This document shows, piece by piece, positions 17,247 to 27,058 of a stretch of DNA of 64,000 nucleotides (position 1 is the stretch's first letter; each line of letters starts with the position of its first letter). The notes under the pieces are model-generated. The model saw only the letters and a list, made by a program, of their open reading frames with translations. It made no database searches and had not been told where the DNA came from. Made by a program: the position numbers and the translations under genes. The stretch lies in the NCBI RefSeq assembly GCF_003477885.1, contig NZ_QUEE01000005.1, positions 140,561 through 204,560 of the forward strand. Reading direction: 5' to 3'. This DNA is from Lachnotalea sp. AF33-28. Lineage in GTDB: Bacteria > Bacillota > Clostridia > Lachnospirales > Lachnospiraceae.

Positions 17247-18548
17247 TTATACAAATTCAGCCGCTTTCCCCTGTGCCTGCGGAAAGTCAATCCCTAAAAT
17301 CTTAGCAAATGTCGCGGCATGGTCCAAAATGTGTCCCTGCGGAACAATTACCCCCTTCCTGACGGAGGGACCCATAGCAAACATTGTTGGCTGCGGGCCC
17401 TTCTCGGGCATGTGTCCGTGTGTGGCATGTCCAAAACGGTAGTCAGAGGTATCTAATTCACGGAGTGCCGGGCCAGCCCATTCGTCACTGTAAGAAGTGA
17501 CCCCATCACTTTCTAAGACGAAGGAAAAGCCGCCATCTAAGCCATACAGCTCTTTTACTTCCTCCCTGGTAAATACACGTTCAGTTCCCCAGTCCTTTTT
17601 TGCGGCCATTTTTTCCAATGAATCTCTTACGCTATTGTAAAGCGCAGAATCTTCGGGATGGGATAGATAAACCTGTGCGGATAAACCGCAGCTTAAAGCA
17701 TAGGCATCCCAGCTCACAAGATGATCCTGTTCATCGGCCTGAATATATCCGGCATCCCTTAAGAATACATTCGGACATACAGTACGGCTGATTCCCAGCT
17801 GGCCGTGATCACTTAAAATGATAATATCCGTGTCATTTTCCAATCCTGTTTCCGCTGCCGCATTCCAGAGCATGGAAATCCACCGGTCCGTTTCTTTGAT
17901 AGACGCATTCACCCGTTCATTGAATAACCCCGTGTTATGGCGCATGTGGTCTACATAGCCCGGATGTGTAAATAACAGATTGGGCCGAAAGCGGCGGAAG
18001 ATTTCGGCGGCGCAGTATATCTGAAATTCATCATATGCCGGATGATCATTGCCGTGTCCGTACCGTTTTAGCGCTTCCGTGACAATATCCAGCAGACATT
18101 CACTGGTGCCGGTATTGATGTAAGCCTGAATCGGATTATCTTCATGGCCGGCCATATCGGCAGGCAAAACTTCCGGAACCAGATAATCAATACAGTCTCC
18201 GCCATTTGCAGTGACCGGCCATCTGCAGGATGCGGTGCTAAGTCCGGCCCTTTTTGCGGCGTGGAAAATGGTTTCACATCTGATTTCTTCCAAACGGTTA
18301 TACCAGGGGGATTCCAGATTGCCCGGTGTAAAATGGGTATTGGAAACGATTCCCGTCACACCGGCCGGACATCCGGTAAGCAGAGATGCGTGAACGGGAT
18401 GTGTAAGAGAAGGGTAAATAGTTTTTACACGCTCTACCATAGAACCCTCCCGTAAAATCTTTCCAAACATGGGGAGCGTTTTGGCATATTCCAAATCTTC
18501 AAAAACCAGCGCGTCTACACTGACAACGATTAAATGTTTTGATTTCAT
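17247..18548 (-). CDS. Alkaline phosphatase superfamily phosphodiesterase/pyrophosphatase
   Basis: 433 residues of the type I phosphodiesterase/nucleotide pyrophosphatase group. Metal and nucleophile positions are visible: VVSVDAL (Asp near 11), YPSLTHPVHASLLTG (catalytic Thr near 48), PGYVDHMRHNTG near 205-215, ILSDHGQ near 252 and FGHATHGHMPE near 385. It probably cleaves phosphodiester or phosphonate-type bonds of a small substrate. There is no signal peptide, so it is cytoplasmic. The start has GGAGACAGCA before ATG 18548. It is transcribed divergently from the sugar ABC operon, with about 317 bp between. Confidence 0.88.
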   Translation of the reverse strand: MKSKHLIVVSVDALVFEDLEYAKTLPMFGKILREGSMVERVKTIYPSLTHPVHASLLTGCPAGVTGIVSNTHFTPGNLESPWYNRLEEIRCETIFHAAKRAGLSTASCRWPVTANGGDCIDYLVPEVLPADMAGHEDNPIQAYINTGTSECLLDIVTEALKRYGHGNDHPAYDEFQIYCAAEIFRRFRPNLLFTHPGYVDHMRHNTGLFNERVNASIKETDRWISMLWNAAAETGLENDTDIIILSDHGQLGISRTVCPNVFLRDAGYIQADEQDHLVSWDAYALSCGLSAQVYLSHPEDSALYNSVRDSLEKMAAKKDWGTERVFTREEVKELYGLDGGFSFVLESDGVTSYSDEWAGPALRELDTSDYRFGHATHGHMPEKGPQPTMFAMGPSVRKGVIVPQGHILDHAATFAKILGIDFPQAQGKAAEFV

Positions 18549-18865
18549 TGCTGTCTCCTTTACTTTTCTGATTTAACAGGTGTTAAAAACAGTGTAACAG
18601 CAAATCAAAAAAAGAACAATAAAAATATTGAAAATGCAGGCGGTTCCGATTTCGCTGGTTACTGTCCATAGAACCGGTAAAGGTAAAGCAGCGCATGGTA
18701 ACGTTCGCTGTGACAGTCCGGACGGCAGGAAACCTCACAATTTTACTCCAACCCCCAACAATCCTGTCCCAAAGTCAAAAAAATATATATTATAATAAAA
18801 GCACACTACAGGTCATTGGCCGTCGGCCGATGAGCTGAATACAGTTACTACGAGGAGGATATGGG
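18549..18865. other. Intergenic region between phosphodiesterase and sugar ABC operon
   Basis: No gene. It holds a degraded sequence resembling palindromic family 1 (GGTTACTGTCC near 18657), a TATAAT at 18791-18796 without a good -35, suggesting an activator-dependent promoter for the ABC operon, and a short hairpin (TCATTGGCC/GGCCGATGA) around 18814-18834 in the leader. Confidence 0.5.
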
Positions 18866-20227
18866 ATGAAGAAAACATGGATCGGCATCGTTACAGCAAT
18901 CTTTCTGATGTGCGGACTGGCGGCGTGTTCCGGTAAGGACAGCCCCGGAGGGACTTCCGCTGCAGATGCGGGGACGCAGGCACAGACAGGCGGCGCGGGC
19001 ACACAGGCCGAAACAGACGCGGCCGTATCGGGGGAAAAAGTCAAGCTGCGCGGGGTCTATCTCAATGGGGATGAGGTACAGAATGACATCATGGATAACT
19101 ACATTAAAAAGAATCTGGCCGAAAAGTTCCCCAACGTGGAAATTGAATGGGAGGGAACGGGGGATCTGACCAACCTGCTGAAGACCTACAGCGCCACCGG
19201 AGATCTGCCGGATGTCTGGTACAGCGATGCGGCCAGCGCCACCGCCATCATCAATGCCGGAAATCAGCTGAATATGGCGGATTATATCACAAAGGACGGG
19301 TTTATTGATAACTACGTAAATCCCGATGCGCTGTATTACTCGGACGGCGGCATCTATGCAATCTCTTCGGGAATCGATGCATTTTATACGCCCGCCGTTT
19401 ATTACAACAAGGAGATCTTTAAGCAGTACAATCTGGAAGTGCCGCAGACCTATGATGAGCTGCTCGAGGTGTGTCAGACACTGATCGATAATGGAGTCAC
19501 GCCGATTTCCATTACGGGAACCACCGGATGGAGCGTCAGAAACTTCCTGTTTTTCACAATCCTCATGAATGAGGATCCGGCGGCGGCCCAGGCCCTCCTT
19601 AGCAATGAGATTGATTTCACCGATGAGCGGGTGATAGGAGCTCTGAAAAAGATTGAAGACATGCTGAATATGGGGTGCTTCCCGGAAGGCGTTGCCAATA
19701 TTGATTTCAGCACACACTGCGCGCTGTATACGGAGGGCAAGACAGCGATGATCGCGACCATGTCCTGGAGCTATGGTGAGCTGGAGGCAGCACAGGATAC
19801 GGGAGTATTTATGTGGCCGTCTTCGAATCCGGAAGTTAAGACCGGACAGGCGATACAGATCTGGGGATCGACGCTCAACGGATGGGCGGTAAACGCCAAG
19901 AGTGAGCATCTGGATCTGGCCGTACAGATCGCCGAATACTGTACAAAGCAGGAAGCGCTGCGCCATGCAGAGAAAGGATCGTCACTGAACTTTAAGACCG
20001 ACAATGCGGCTCCGATCACCAGCGAGCTGGAAAAAGAGCGGATGGAGATGTACAGCAATGCGGAACTGTATTTAAAACCGCTTCATCTGAATGCGATGGA
20101 TTCGGCGGTGATGGCGGAGTTTTCTACCTACACCAATCTGCTGCTGGCAGGGGATTATACGGCACAACAGTTCTCAGAGGATTTTAATCCAATCTGGAAA
20201 GCAAATACTTGGTTTCAGAAACAGTAA
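18866..20227 (+). CDS. Sugar ABC transporter substrate-binding lipoprotein
   Basis: 453 residues. Signal peptide with lipobox LAAC (Cys 21), then a Ser/Gly/Thr/Gln-rich linker to about 60, then a family-1 extracellular solute-binding fold (LPDVWYSDAASATAIINAG, VYYNKEIFKQY, GKTAMIATMSWS, EYCTKQEALR). It would capture an oligosaccharide at the outer face of the membrane and pass it to the two permeases downstream. The ATPase is not in the operon, as is common for CUT1 systems that share one MsmK-type ATPase. The ribosome site is GAGGAGG. The operon continues to the kinase and regulator that probably control it. Confidence 0.92.
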   Translation: MKKTWIGIVTAIFLMCGLAACSGKDSPGGTSAADAGTQAQTGGAGTQAETDAAVSGEKVKLRGVYLNGDEVQNDIMDNYIKKNLAEKFPNVEIEWEGTGDLTNLLKTYSATGDLPDVWYSDAASATAIINAGNQLNMADYITKDGFIDNYVNPDALYYSDGGIYAISSGIDAFYTPAVYYNKEIFKQYNLEVPQTYDELLEVCQTLIDNGVTPISITGTTGWSVRNFLFFTILMNEDPAAAQALLSNEIDFTDERVIGALKKIEDMLNMGCFPEGVANIDFSTHCALYTEGKTAMIATMSWSYGELEAAQDTGVFMWPSSNPEVKTGQAIQIWGSTLNGWAVNAKSEHLDLAVQIAEYCTKQEALRHAEKGSSLNFKTDNAAPITSELEKERMEMYSNAELYLKPLHLNAMDSAVMAEFSTYTNLLLAGDYTAQQFSEDFNPIWKANTWFQKQ

Positions 20228-20254
20228 TGTAAACGGCTGCGGAAGGGATAGTTT

Positions 20255-21136
20255 ATGAACAGATTTTTTACCAAAAGAGCAGTGTTTTTATTCGCATTTC
20301 CGGGGCTTGCCCTGTTTACCGTATTTGTGGTGTTCCCTATGATCCCCCAGCTGCTGATCAGCTTTCAGTCCCACAACGGGGCGGAGTCCACTGGGTGGGT
20401 CGGATGGGATAATTATAAGAACCTGCTGCAGTCCTCCGTATTTTGGAAGGCGCACAGGAATACATATTTTATTGTCGGATGCTCTCTGTTCATCGCTCTT
20501 CCCATTTCGCTGCTGCTGGCGCTTATGCTGGACCGGACATCCCCCCGAGTGCGGGCAGTGTTTAAATTTGGAGCGCTGTTTCCTTCAGTGCTGTCGGTGA
20601 CGGTGATCGGCAAAATGTGGACCGGCATCTACGATCCGGACTGGGGTATGATCAATTCGGCCCTTCGCGGGATCGGGCTGGAAGGGCTTGCACAGAGCTG
20701 GCTGACAAATCCGGATACCGTGGTTGCCTGCGTTGCGGCGGCATTTTTATGGCAGTATATCGGGCTGAACTGCATCCTGTTCTATGCGGGCATTAAGGCC
20801 ATACCGGAACAGTATTATGAAGCCGCGGTGGTGGACGGCGCGGGATTTTTCAGAGCGAGCGTGCGCATCACGATACCGCTGCTTAAGGACATCATCAAGT
20901 ATGTGGTGATCGTATCCACGCTGGGCTCCATGGGAATGTATGCCCATATCCTGGTCATGACGGCGGGAGGGCCAGGGGATGCCTCGCGCAGCGTGCTGTA
21001 TCAGATGTATTATAAGGCGTTTAGCATGTCACAGTTCGGGGAGGGCTGTGCCATAGCGGTGATTTTTATCGTGGAATGCATGATCGTCTCACTGATCATC
21101 AACAAATCTATTGCAAGGGAGCCGATACAATATTGA
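20255..21136 (+). CDS. Sugar ABC transporter permease (MalF/UgpA type)
   Basis: 293 residues, six membrane helices. The EAA loop that contacts the ATPase reads EQYYEAAVVDGAGFFRASVR near residue 190-210. It pairs with the next permease, and its stop overlaps that gene's TTG start. The start has GGAAGGGATAG upstream. Confidence 0.92.
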   Translation: MNRFFTKRAVFLFAFPGLALFTVFVVFPMIPQLLISFQSHNGAESTGWVGWDNYKNLLQSSVFWKAHRNTYFIVGCSLFIALPISLLLALMLDRTSPRVRAVFKFGALFPSVLSVTVIGKMWTGIYDPDWGMINSALRGIGLEGLAQSWLTNPDTVVACVAAAFLWQYIGLNCILFYAGIKAIPEQYYEAAVVDGAGFFRASVRITIPLLKDIIKYVVIVSTLGSMGMYAHILVMTAGGPGDASRSVLYQMYYKAFSMSQFGEGCAIAVIFIVECMIVSLIINKSIAREPIQY

Positions 21137-21951
21137 AACAGAAATTATGGCTGAAACTGTTACTGATTGCTGCCGGGATCGGCTTCTTATACCCGATGTT
21201 CTGGATGGTGCTCACTTCACTGAAGGGAAAAAGCGAGTTTTACGTCAACCCCTTCGGCCTGCCGAAGGAGTGGGTATTCACCAATTTCGGCGAAGCCCTG
21301 GCCAGTCTGGACATACTGAAATATTCCTTAAACAGCGTGATCTATACCTTCGGCACCTGTCTGATCACGCTGCTGTTTGGCAGCATGCTCGCTTACTGCA
21401 TCACCAGGATGAAATTCCGGTTCTCCAGGCAGGCAATGTTTTATATGTCCGTCGGCCTGGTGATCCCGATACAGGTGGTGATGATCCCGCTCTATATGAT
21501 GGTGATGAAGATGGGGCTGAAAGGAAGCCGGCTAAGCCTGATCCTGCCTTATTCGGCATTTCAGCTGGCCTCCACGGTGCTTATGATCAGCGCATTTCTG
21601 GCTACGCTGCCGGGGGAACTGGAAGAGGCCGCGGCCATAGACGGCTGCAATGTGTACCAGGCGTTTTTTAAGATTATTCTCCGGGTGATCAAGCCTGCGG
21701 TGCTGACGAGAGGCGTATTCATCTTCATATCCATCTGGAATGAATTTGCCATTGCGCAGGTGCTGGGCAATACGGAGAAATTAAGGCCCATCCCGGTGGC
21801 GCTGCAGAGCTTTTTCCTTTCGGTCGGGGTCTCCCACTGGGGACTGATCGGGGCGGCCGTCGTAATGACCAGCCTGCCTTCCGTGCTGATCTACTGTTTG
21901 GGAAACAAACAGATTGAAAATGCGCTGACGGCGGGGGCTGTGCTCAAGTAA
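21133..21951 (+). CDS. Sugar ABC transporter permease (MalG/UgpE type)
   Basis: 272 residues, six membrane helices, EAA loop LEEAAAIDGCNVYQAFFK near 180. I place the start at TTG 21133, inside the TTGA overlap with the upstream stop; the reading frame is open further upstream but has no good site, and this start gives the usual length. The protein begins MKQKLWLKLLLIAAG, so the first helix is intact. It forms the channel with the preceding permease. Confidence 0.88.
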   Translation: MKQKLWLKLLLIAAGIGFLYPMFWMVLTSLKGKSEFYVNPFGLPKEWVFTNFGEALASLDILKYSLNSVIYTFGTCLITLLFGSMLAYCITRMKFRFSRQAMFYMSVGLVIPIQVVMIPLYMMVMKMGLKGSRLSLILPYSAFQLASTVLMISAFLATLPGELEEAAAIDGCNVYQAFFKIILRVIKPAVLTRGVFIFISIWNEFAIAQVLGNTEKLRPIPVALQSFFLSVGVSHWGLIGAAVVMTSLPSVLIYCLGNKQIENALTAGAVLK

Positions 21952-22003
21952 ATCGGCGCATGGGATGCATGCGGATACCAAATATGCAGGGGAGGATCAG
22001 CAA

Positions 22004-23335
22004 ATGACGGACAGGGATAAAGCAGAGATATTTATTGATGAGCCCCGGCGCCGGACACCCGTGGCCGGAAGATACGATGTGATTGTCTGCGGCGGCGGAC
22101 CGGCGGGAACCGCTGCTGCGGTGAGGGCGGCCGAAAACGGGGCGTCGGTGCTGCTGCTGGAACGCCAGGGCTCTTTGGGAGGGACCTGGACCGGTTCCCT
22201 GATGACCTGGCTGATGGATGTGGAAAATAAATCGGGACTGCTGGACAGGCTCACCGACGGCATTTGCTCCCTGGGAAGCCTTTACTGCCGGCAGCATGGC
22301 GATTATTCCTTCTGCCCGGAGGATATGAAATGTGTTATGGAACAGATGGCCGTGGAGGCGGGAGTGTCACTGCTCTATCATACGATGCTTGCGGGAGTGA
22401 TCACTGAGGTGCCGCAGGGGGGCGGTGTGCCGGCGGTAAAAGGGGTGATCACAGAATCCAAGAGCAGAAGACAGGCTTTTCTCGCACCGGTGATCGTAGA
22501 TGCAACCGGTGACGGGGACGCGGCCGCCATGGCGGGCTGCTCCTTCTTTATGGGTGAAGAGGGAACCGGGAGGATGCAGCCCATGAGCATGATCGCCCTG
22601 GTATGCGGACTTTCCGTCCGGGATGTGCGGCCCTTCTGTCTGAATTACGAGAGCTGCCCCGGAGAAGCGCAGCGGCACTTTCAGGAACTGTTCGCATCCT
22701 GCGGGATACGCCTGTCCTATTCCATGCCGGTGCTGACGCATCTGAAAGGCGATCTGTTCTCAGTGAGCTTAAACCATGAGTATCAGGTACCCTGCGATGA
22801 TGCACGGCAGATTACGGACGCGGTCATACGAGCCAGGGCGGAAGTGCTGGGAGCACTGCATAAACTGGCGGCCGCGGATAAGCGCTGGGAATCCGCGATC
22901 ATCGCCCATACTGCGGATGCGATCGGCGTGCGGGAGGGCAGACGGATCAGGGGGAATTATACAGTCACAAGGGAAGATCTGATATCGGGGCGCACGTTTG
23001 AGGACGGGATCTGCGATGTGACGTTTAACGTGGATATTCACGTAAGCGGCAAAACAGGAAGCGGTTCCTGGGATGACGGGGGAGTCTGTGTAAAACCCTA
23101 TCAGATTCCGCTAAGAGCGCTGATCGCCGCGGATGTGCGCGGGCTTGTGCTGGCCGGCCGGCTGATCAGCGGAGATTTCTACGCCCATGCCAGTTACCGG
23201 ACCGGCGGCAATATACTAAAAATCGGCGAAGCCGCCGGAGTCTTAGCCGCAGCTGCTGCCAGAACCGGTGTGGCCCCGGATGAAGTCCCTTTTGATGTGG
23301 TGCGGGAAGTGCTTGGGAGCGGGATAGGAACATAG
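22004..23335 (+). CDS. FAD-dependent oxidoreductase (FAD_oxidored family)
   Basis: 443 residues. The dinucleotide-binding motif is VIVCGGGPAGTAAAVRAAEN near 23-42, followed by LLERQGSLGG, VDATGDGDAAAMAG near 165 and LVLAGRLISGDFYAHASY near 385, all typical of PF12831 proteins. The substrate is unknown; given its place after a CUT1 transporter it probably oxidises the imported sugar or a derivative. The start at 22004 has GGGGAGG 9 nt upstream. It is followed by 164 bp and then the kinase gene. Confidence 0.85.
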   Translation: MTDRDKAEIFIDEPRRRTPVAGRYDVIVCGGGPAGTAAAVRAAENGASVLLLERQGSLGGTWTGSLMTWLMDVENKSGLLDRLTDGICSLGSLYCRQHGDYSFCPEDMKCVMEQMAVEAGVSLLYHTMLAGVITEVPQGGGVPAVKGVITESKSRRQAFLAPVIVDATGDGDAAAMAGCSFFMGEEGTGRMQPMSMIALVCGLSVRDVRPFCLNYESCPGEAQRHFQELFASCGIRLSYSMPVLTHLKGDLFSVSLNHEYQVPCDDARQITDAVIRARAEVLGALHKLAAADKRWESAIIAHTADAIGVREGRRIRGNYTVTREDLISGRTFEDGICDVTFNVDIHVSGKTGSGSWDDGGVCVKPYQIPLRALIAADVRGLVLAGRLISGDFYAHASYRTGGNILKIGEAAGVLAAAAARTGVAPDEVPFDVVREVLGSGIGT

Positions 23336-23499
23336 ACTGATCTCCGGGTGCTGCCCGAGAGGAAAATATTACCGGTAAATAAAGATTCCATACACTCCTA
23401 AGACGGCCTATAATAAAGTTGCCGGAACTATTCCGGGACAGAGCATGCTAAGAAGCAGGCGCCTGCCGGATAACCGGAACTGTATGAGGGGGGATTCCT

Positions 23500-25311
23500 A
23501 TGGGGACAAAAGCGGGGCACCTGTCCCTGAAGAATAAGATATTTCTTGCCAACGCTGCGGTGGCTGCCGCAGTGCTGGCATTTTTGTGGTTTGTCTGCAC
23601 CGCGGTCTTCTATAACACCATGGTCAGCCGGATTGAGGACGACTACCGGAAGATGCTGGACAACATGGCGCGCAACATTGAGACCATCGCCCGGACAGCT
23701 GAGGACTATGCCCGTGTGATTTCCCAATCCAGGGGGCTGCAGGAGGAGATGCGGGAGTATCTGGAGGTGGAGGATACGGACAAACGGTATTACAGGGCCA
23801 GGCTGTGGGCCGGTCTGGCGGAAGCGGGCAGCGATATCATCAATCCCACGACCATCGCCTCCGGCATGGCGGTTTTCATCGGTGATGACGTGGTATACAG
23901 CGGCTATGACATTCCGGAAGAATCGGTCCGCGGCATCATCCGGCCGGAGGATCTGGAACGGGCACGCCAGCGGCAGAAACCGGTGTGGAATCCGCTGTCG
24001 CTTCTGACCTACAGCAGCCCCTATAACGAAAAGGATTATGTATTTCCGGTATCCAAACTGATACGGGATAAGAATACGGGGCAGGCGCTGGGTGTGGTCA
24101 CCCTATTTGTGGGGGAATCCTTCTTTTCGGCCGCTTATGAGGATAAGGCCAGCCTGAATAACAGGAGCAGCTATTATCTTGCGGATAATGATGGCAGGAT
24201 TATATCCGCTTCGGATAAGAACACTCTGAACCGGGATCTCTGTGAGGTGCTGGGCATGACAGAAGAACAGTACCGGATCTGCATTGAGGATGGCGATCTG
24301 GTGAATGCGGCCGGCAGGGTCCCCGTGCTGTATTCATCCATGGAGAGCCGGCCGGGGTGGAGGCTTTTCTGCGTGACGGAGCTGACCGATCTGGCCGCGG
24401 AACAGGGGAGGATGCGGTTCCTCCTGCTCATGATCCTGGCGGCGGCCCTGGTCATGATCATGACGGTGTCCTGGCTGGTGGCCCGGACCGTCACCAGGCC
24501 GGTATACCAGCTGCTGAACACGATGAATGAAATCGAGGATAACCAGACAGACGCCAGGGTTCCGGGCAATATCGGCGGAGAGATGGGTCTGCTGGCGGAT
24601 GAGTTTAACGCGCTGATGGACAGCCTGGAGGAATCCAGAAAGGCGTTCTGCCGGGAACAGAGGCTGAAACAGAAAAATGAATATAAGCTGCTTCAGGCCC
24701 AGATCAACCCTCATTTTCTGTATAATACGATGGAGACGGTCTCCTCCTTTATCAAGCTGGGGATGAGCAGGGAGGCTCTGACAGCCCTGCGGAGCCTTGT
24801 GGATTTTTACCGCCTGTCCCTAAGCAGGGGAAGGGAGATCATCACGGTTGACGAGGAGATACAGCTGACAGAGAGCTATCTGAAGCTGCAGGGATTAAGG
24901 TATGTGGAATATATGGATTACCGGATCGAATTTGATCCGGAAACATATCCGTACCGCATCCCCAAACTAACCATACAGCCGTTAGTAGAAAATGCGATCT
25001 ATCACGGCATCAAGGAAAGCCGGAGCAGAGGTCTGATCTCCATCGAAGGCTGTATCCGGGAACAAAGCCTGATCATCACGGTGTGCGATACGGGGAAAGG
25101 CATTGAGCCCGCGCGCCTGAAGGAGATTCAGGACAGCCTGGAGTCCGGGAAATCCACCAGCGGGGATTCTTTCGGCCTGGGAAATATCGCGCAAAGACTT
25201 AAGCTGCTGTATGCGGATCAGTATCGGATGCAGATCGAGAGCATACCGGGGAGATTTACCGCGGTGATGATCAGGATCCCTCTGTGTGAATGGGAGGAGG
25301 ATGGCGTATGA
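23500..25311 (+). CDS. YesM-type sensor histidine kinase
   Basis: 603 residues. Membrane helix near 18-40, extracellular sensor domain to about 300, second helix near 307-328, HAMP (VTRPVYQLLNTMNEIEDNQ), then a His_kinase domain with QINPHFLYNTME (His 405) and an ATPase domain (PLVENAIYHGI, DTGKGIEP, FGLGNIAQRL). Its stop overlaps the response-regulator start (ATGA). The pair probably senses an extracellular sugar and activates the ABC operon upstream. Confidence 0.92.
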   Translation: MGTKAGHLSLKNKIFLANAAVAAAVLAFLWFVCTAVFYNTMVSRIEDDYRKMLDNMARNIETIARTAEDYARVISQSRGLQEEMREYLEVEDTDKRYYRARLWAGLAEAGSDIINPTTIASGMAVFIGDDVVYSGYDIPEESVRGIIRPEDLERARQRQKPVWNPLSLLTYSSPYNEKDYVFPVSKLIRDKNTGQALGVVTLFVGESFFSAAYEDKASLNNRSSYYLADNDGRIISASDKNTLNRDLCEVLGMTEEQYRICIEDGDLVNAAGRVPVLYSSMESRPGWRLFCVTELTDLAAEQGRMRFLLLMILAAALVMIMTVSWLVARTVTRPVYQLLNTMNEIEDNQTDARVPGNIGGEMGLLADEFNALMDSLEESRKAFCREQRLKQKNEYKLLQAQINPHFLYNTMETVSSFIKLGMSREALTALRSLVDFYRLSLSRGREIITVDEEIQLTESYLKLQGLRYVEYMDYRIEFDPETYPYRIPKLTIQPLVENAIYHGIKESRSRGLISIEGCIREQSLIITVCDTGKGIEPARLKEIQDSLESGKSTSGDSFGLGNIAQRLKLLYADQYRMQIESIPGRFTAVMIRIPLCEWEEDGV

Positions 25312-26381
25312 TGGATGTTCTGATAGCGGATGATGAATATTTCTTTCGGGAAGCGATGAAGAGCTCCTTTCCTTGGCAGGAGCATGGCTGCCGGATCTGC
25401 GGCGAGGCGAGAAACGGGGAGGAGGCTCTGGAGAAAATCGGCCTGCTTAAGCCTGACATAGTGTTGGTGGATATCAATATGCCGTTTCTGGGCGGCCTGG
25501 AATTCATAGAAAAAGCGGGAAGAATGGCGGATAATCCCGTCTTTATCATCATCTCCGGCTACAGTGAGTTTTCCTATGCCAAGGAGGCGATCCGCCTGGG
25601 GGTGCTGGGTTATATACTCAAGCCCGTCCAGGAGGCGGAGCTTGCGGACGTGCTGGATGCGGCGGCCGCTAAGATACGGGAGCGCAGAAAGGAAAAAACG
25701 GAAAACAGCCATCTGCGCGCGGCGGCCTGCGGACAGTATCTGACCGCGTCCCGCAGAGCCGAACTGCTGGTGGCCGTGCAGCGCGGCAGCAGGGAGAATG
25801 CGCTGGCGCTGTTGGCGCGAATCTATGAGGAGGATCTGGGGGATAAGGGAGATCATGAAAGCTGTCTGCTGACCTCTGTCGAGATTGTCAAAATCATACT
25901 GGATGCCGTCAGGCGGCAGAAGTGTGTGCTGTACGGGGAACGCGGCGGTTCCGAGGCGGCAAATCGGATGCTGTACTGCTTAGAGGATGCACAGCAGATC
26001 AGAAGCTATGTGACGGATATCATGCGCTACAGCATCCTGCTGATAAAGAAAAACAGTTTATCGGACTCTGTGAGACGCGCGATGGACTATATAAATGAAA
26101 ATTACGGTGAGCCGGAGCTGACCGTGGACAGGATCGCCGGCAGCGTATACCTTAATTATTATTATCTGTGTTCCCAGTTTAAAAAAGAAACGTCGATGAC
26201 GGTAAACCATTACCTTATGGGATACCGGATGCACCGGGCGCTTCTGATGCTGTGCGGAGGCGGCAGGAGCCTGGAACAGGCGGCGTTTGCCAGCGGGTTT
26301 ACCGATGCAAAGTATTTTGCGCGGTGCTTCAAAAAGCAGTTCGGTATCGCTTGGCGGCGGCTGGAAGGGAACCGGCCTTGA
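25308..26381 (+). CDS. YesN-type response regulator with AraC HTH
   Basis: 357 residues. The REC domain begins VLIADDEYFFREAM and carries the phospho-acceptor Asp 55 in LVDINMPF, with KP at about 105. A linker follows, then a C-terminal AraC double HTH (VDRIAGSVYLNYYYLCSQFK, FASGFTDAKYFARCFKKQFG). ATG 25308 has GGAGGAGG 7 nt upstream and overlaps the kinase stop. Cognate partner of the kinase upstream. Confidence 0.92.
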   Translation: MMDVLIADDEYFFREAMKSSFPWQEHGCRICGEARNGEEALEKIGLLKPDIVLVDINMPFLGGLEFIEKAGRMADNPVFIIISGYSEFSYAKEAIRLGVLGYILKPVQEAELADVLDAAAAKIRERRKEKTENSHLRAAACGQYLTASRRAELLVAVQRGSRENALALLARIYEEDLGDKGDHESCLLTSVEIVKIILDAVRRQKCVLYGERGGSEAANRMLYCLEDAQQIRSYVTDIMRYSILLIKKNSLSDSVRRAMDYINENYGEPELTVDRIAGSVYLNYYYLCSQFKKETSMTVNHYLMGYRMHRALLMLCGGGRSLEQAAFASGFTDAKYFARCFKKQFGIAWRRLEGNRP

Positions 26382-26431
26382 AATGTATGCGGCACAACAA
26401 AACGGCGGGCAGTGCGTTGTTACAAAGCGTG

Positions 26432-26491
26432 TTACTGTTCACACCCTGCCCTCTCATACGCGGGAACTTTTCAGTAACTGTGAACAGTAAC
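26432..26491. repeat. Palindromic repeat family 1, 60-bp copy flanked by 9-bp direct repeats
   Basis: Outer arms TTACTGTTCACA and TGTGAACAGTAA are exact complements around the CCTGCCCTCTCATACGCGG core. CAAAGCGTG occurs directly on both sides (26423-26431 and 26492-26500), as a target duplication would. It is the cleanest copy of the family and lies just after the response regulator. The stretch from here to 26651 holds no gene. Confidence 0.85.
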
Positions 26492-26651
26492 CAAAGCGTG
26501 CCATATTGTTCGGAAACATGAATTGTAATATTGATAGAGGTAGGATATAATATTGATATTTTTGGAGAGGCACTGACTGCGGAAATTGAAGGGCATGACT
26601 GGCGTGCATAGATCATTAGAGGCAGTATGGAAAGATTACTGGAGGTGCTAA

Positions 26652-26933
26652 ATGGACACTGAAAAAGCTTATCTGAGCAATGATAAGGATATGATTAAGT
26701 TCCAATACGGACGCAGGATTGTCCGCTTTCGCGGTCCTTACTCGCTGGAGTATTTTACCTCCGTAAAGGACTGGGACAATGGGTATATGGTGGTTATGGC
26801 GAAATATCGGCACAATCAGGATCCGGAGGAGGAATATATTGATCTGGTTCCCATTTTGAAGAATCTGTATATTGACGCTTCGCAGTTTCTGAAGCCCATT
26901 AAGGAAGTGAGGTTGGTTTATGAACAGAATTAA
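26652..26933 (+). CDS. Small conserved protein of unknown function
   Basis: 93 residues, mixed alpha/beta, with the central stretch RRIVRFRGPYSLEYFTSVKD and GYMVVMAKYRHNQ. I do not recognise the family with certainty; short proteins of this kind recur in Lachnospiraceae. ATG 26652 has GGAGG 7 nt upstream. Single gene, ended by the strong bidirectional terminator at 26999. Confidence 0.7.
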   Translation: MDTEKAYLSNDKDMIKFQYGRRIVRFRGPYSLEYFTSVKDWDNGYMVVMAKYRHNQDPEEEYIDLVPILKNLYIDASQFLKPIKEVRLVYEQN

Positions 26934-26998
26934 AGAGATTAGCGCATAATTTCTTGACAGTCTCTCACCAGCGGCGAGATGATAACAACAAAAACAAG

Positions 26999-27058
26999 CA
27001 GGAGGCTGCCGCCTTTCCGGTTTTAAACCGTTCAGGCGGCAGCCCCCTGCCTTTTTTA
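26999..27058. terminator. Bidirectional rho-independent terminator
   Basis: GCAGGAGGCTGCCGCC pairs with GGCGGCAGCCCCCTGC, ending in TTTTTT on the plus strand; the minus strand has CTTGTTTTTGTTGTT after the same stem. It ends both the small gene at 26652 and the leftward hydrogenase operon. Confidence 0.85.
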
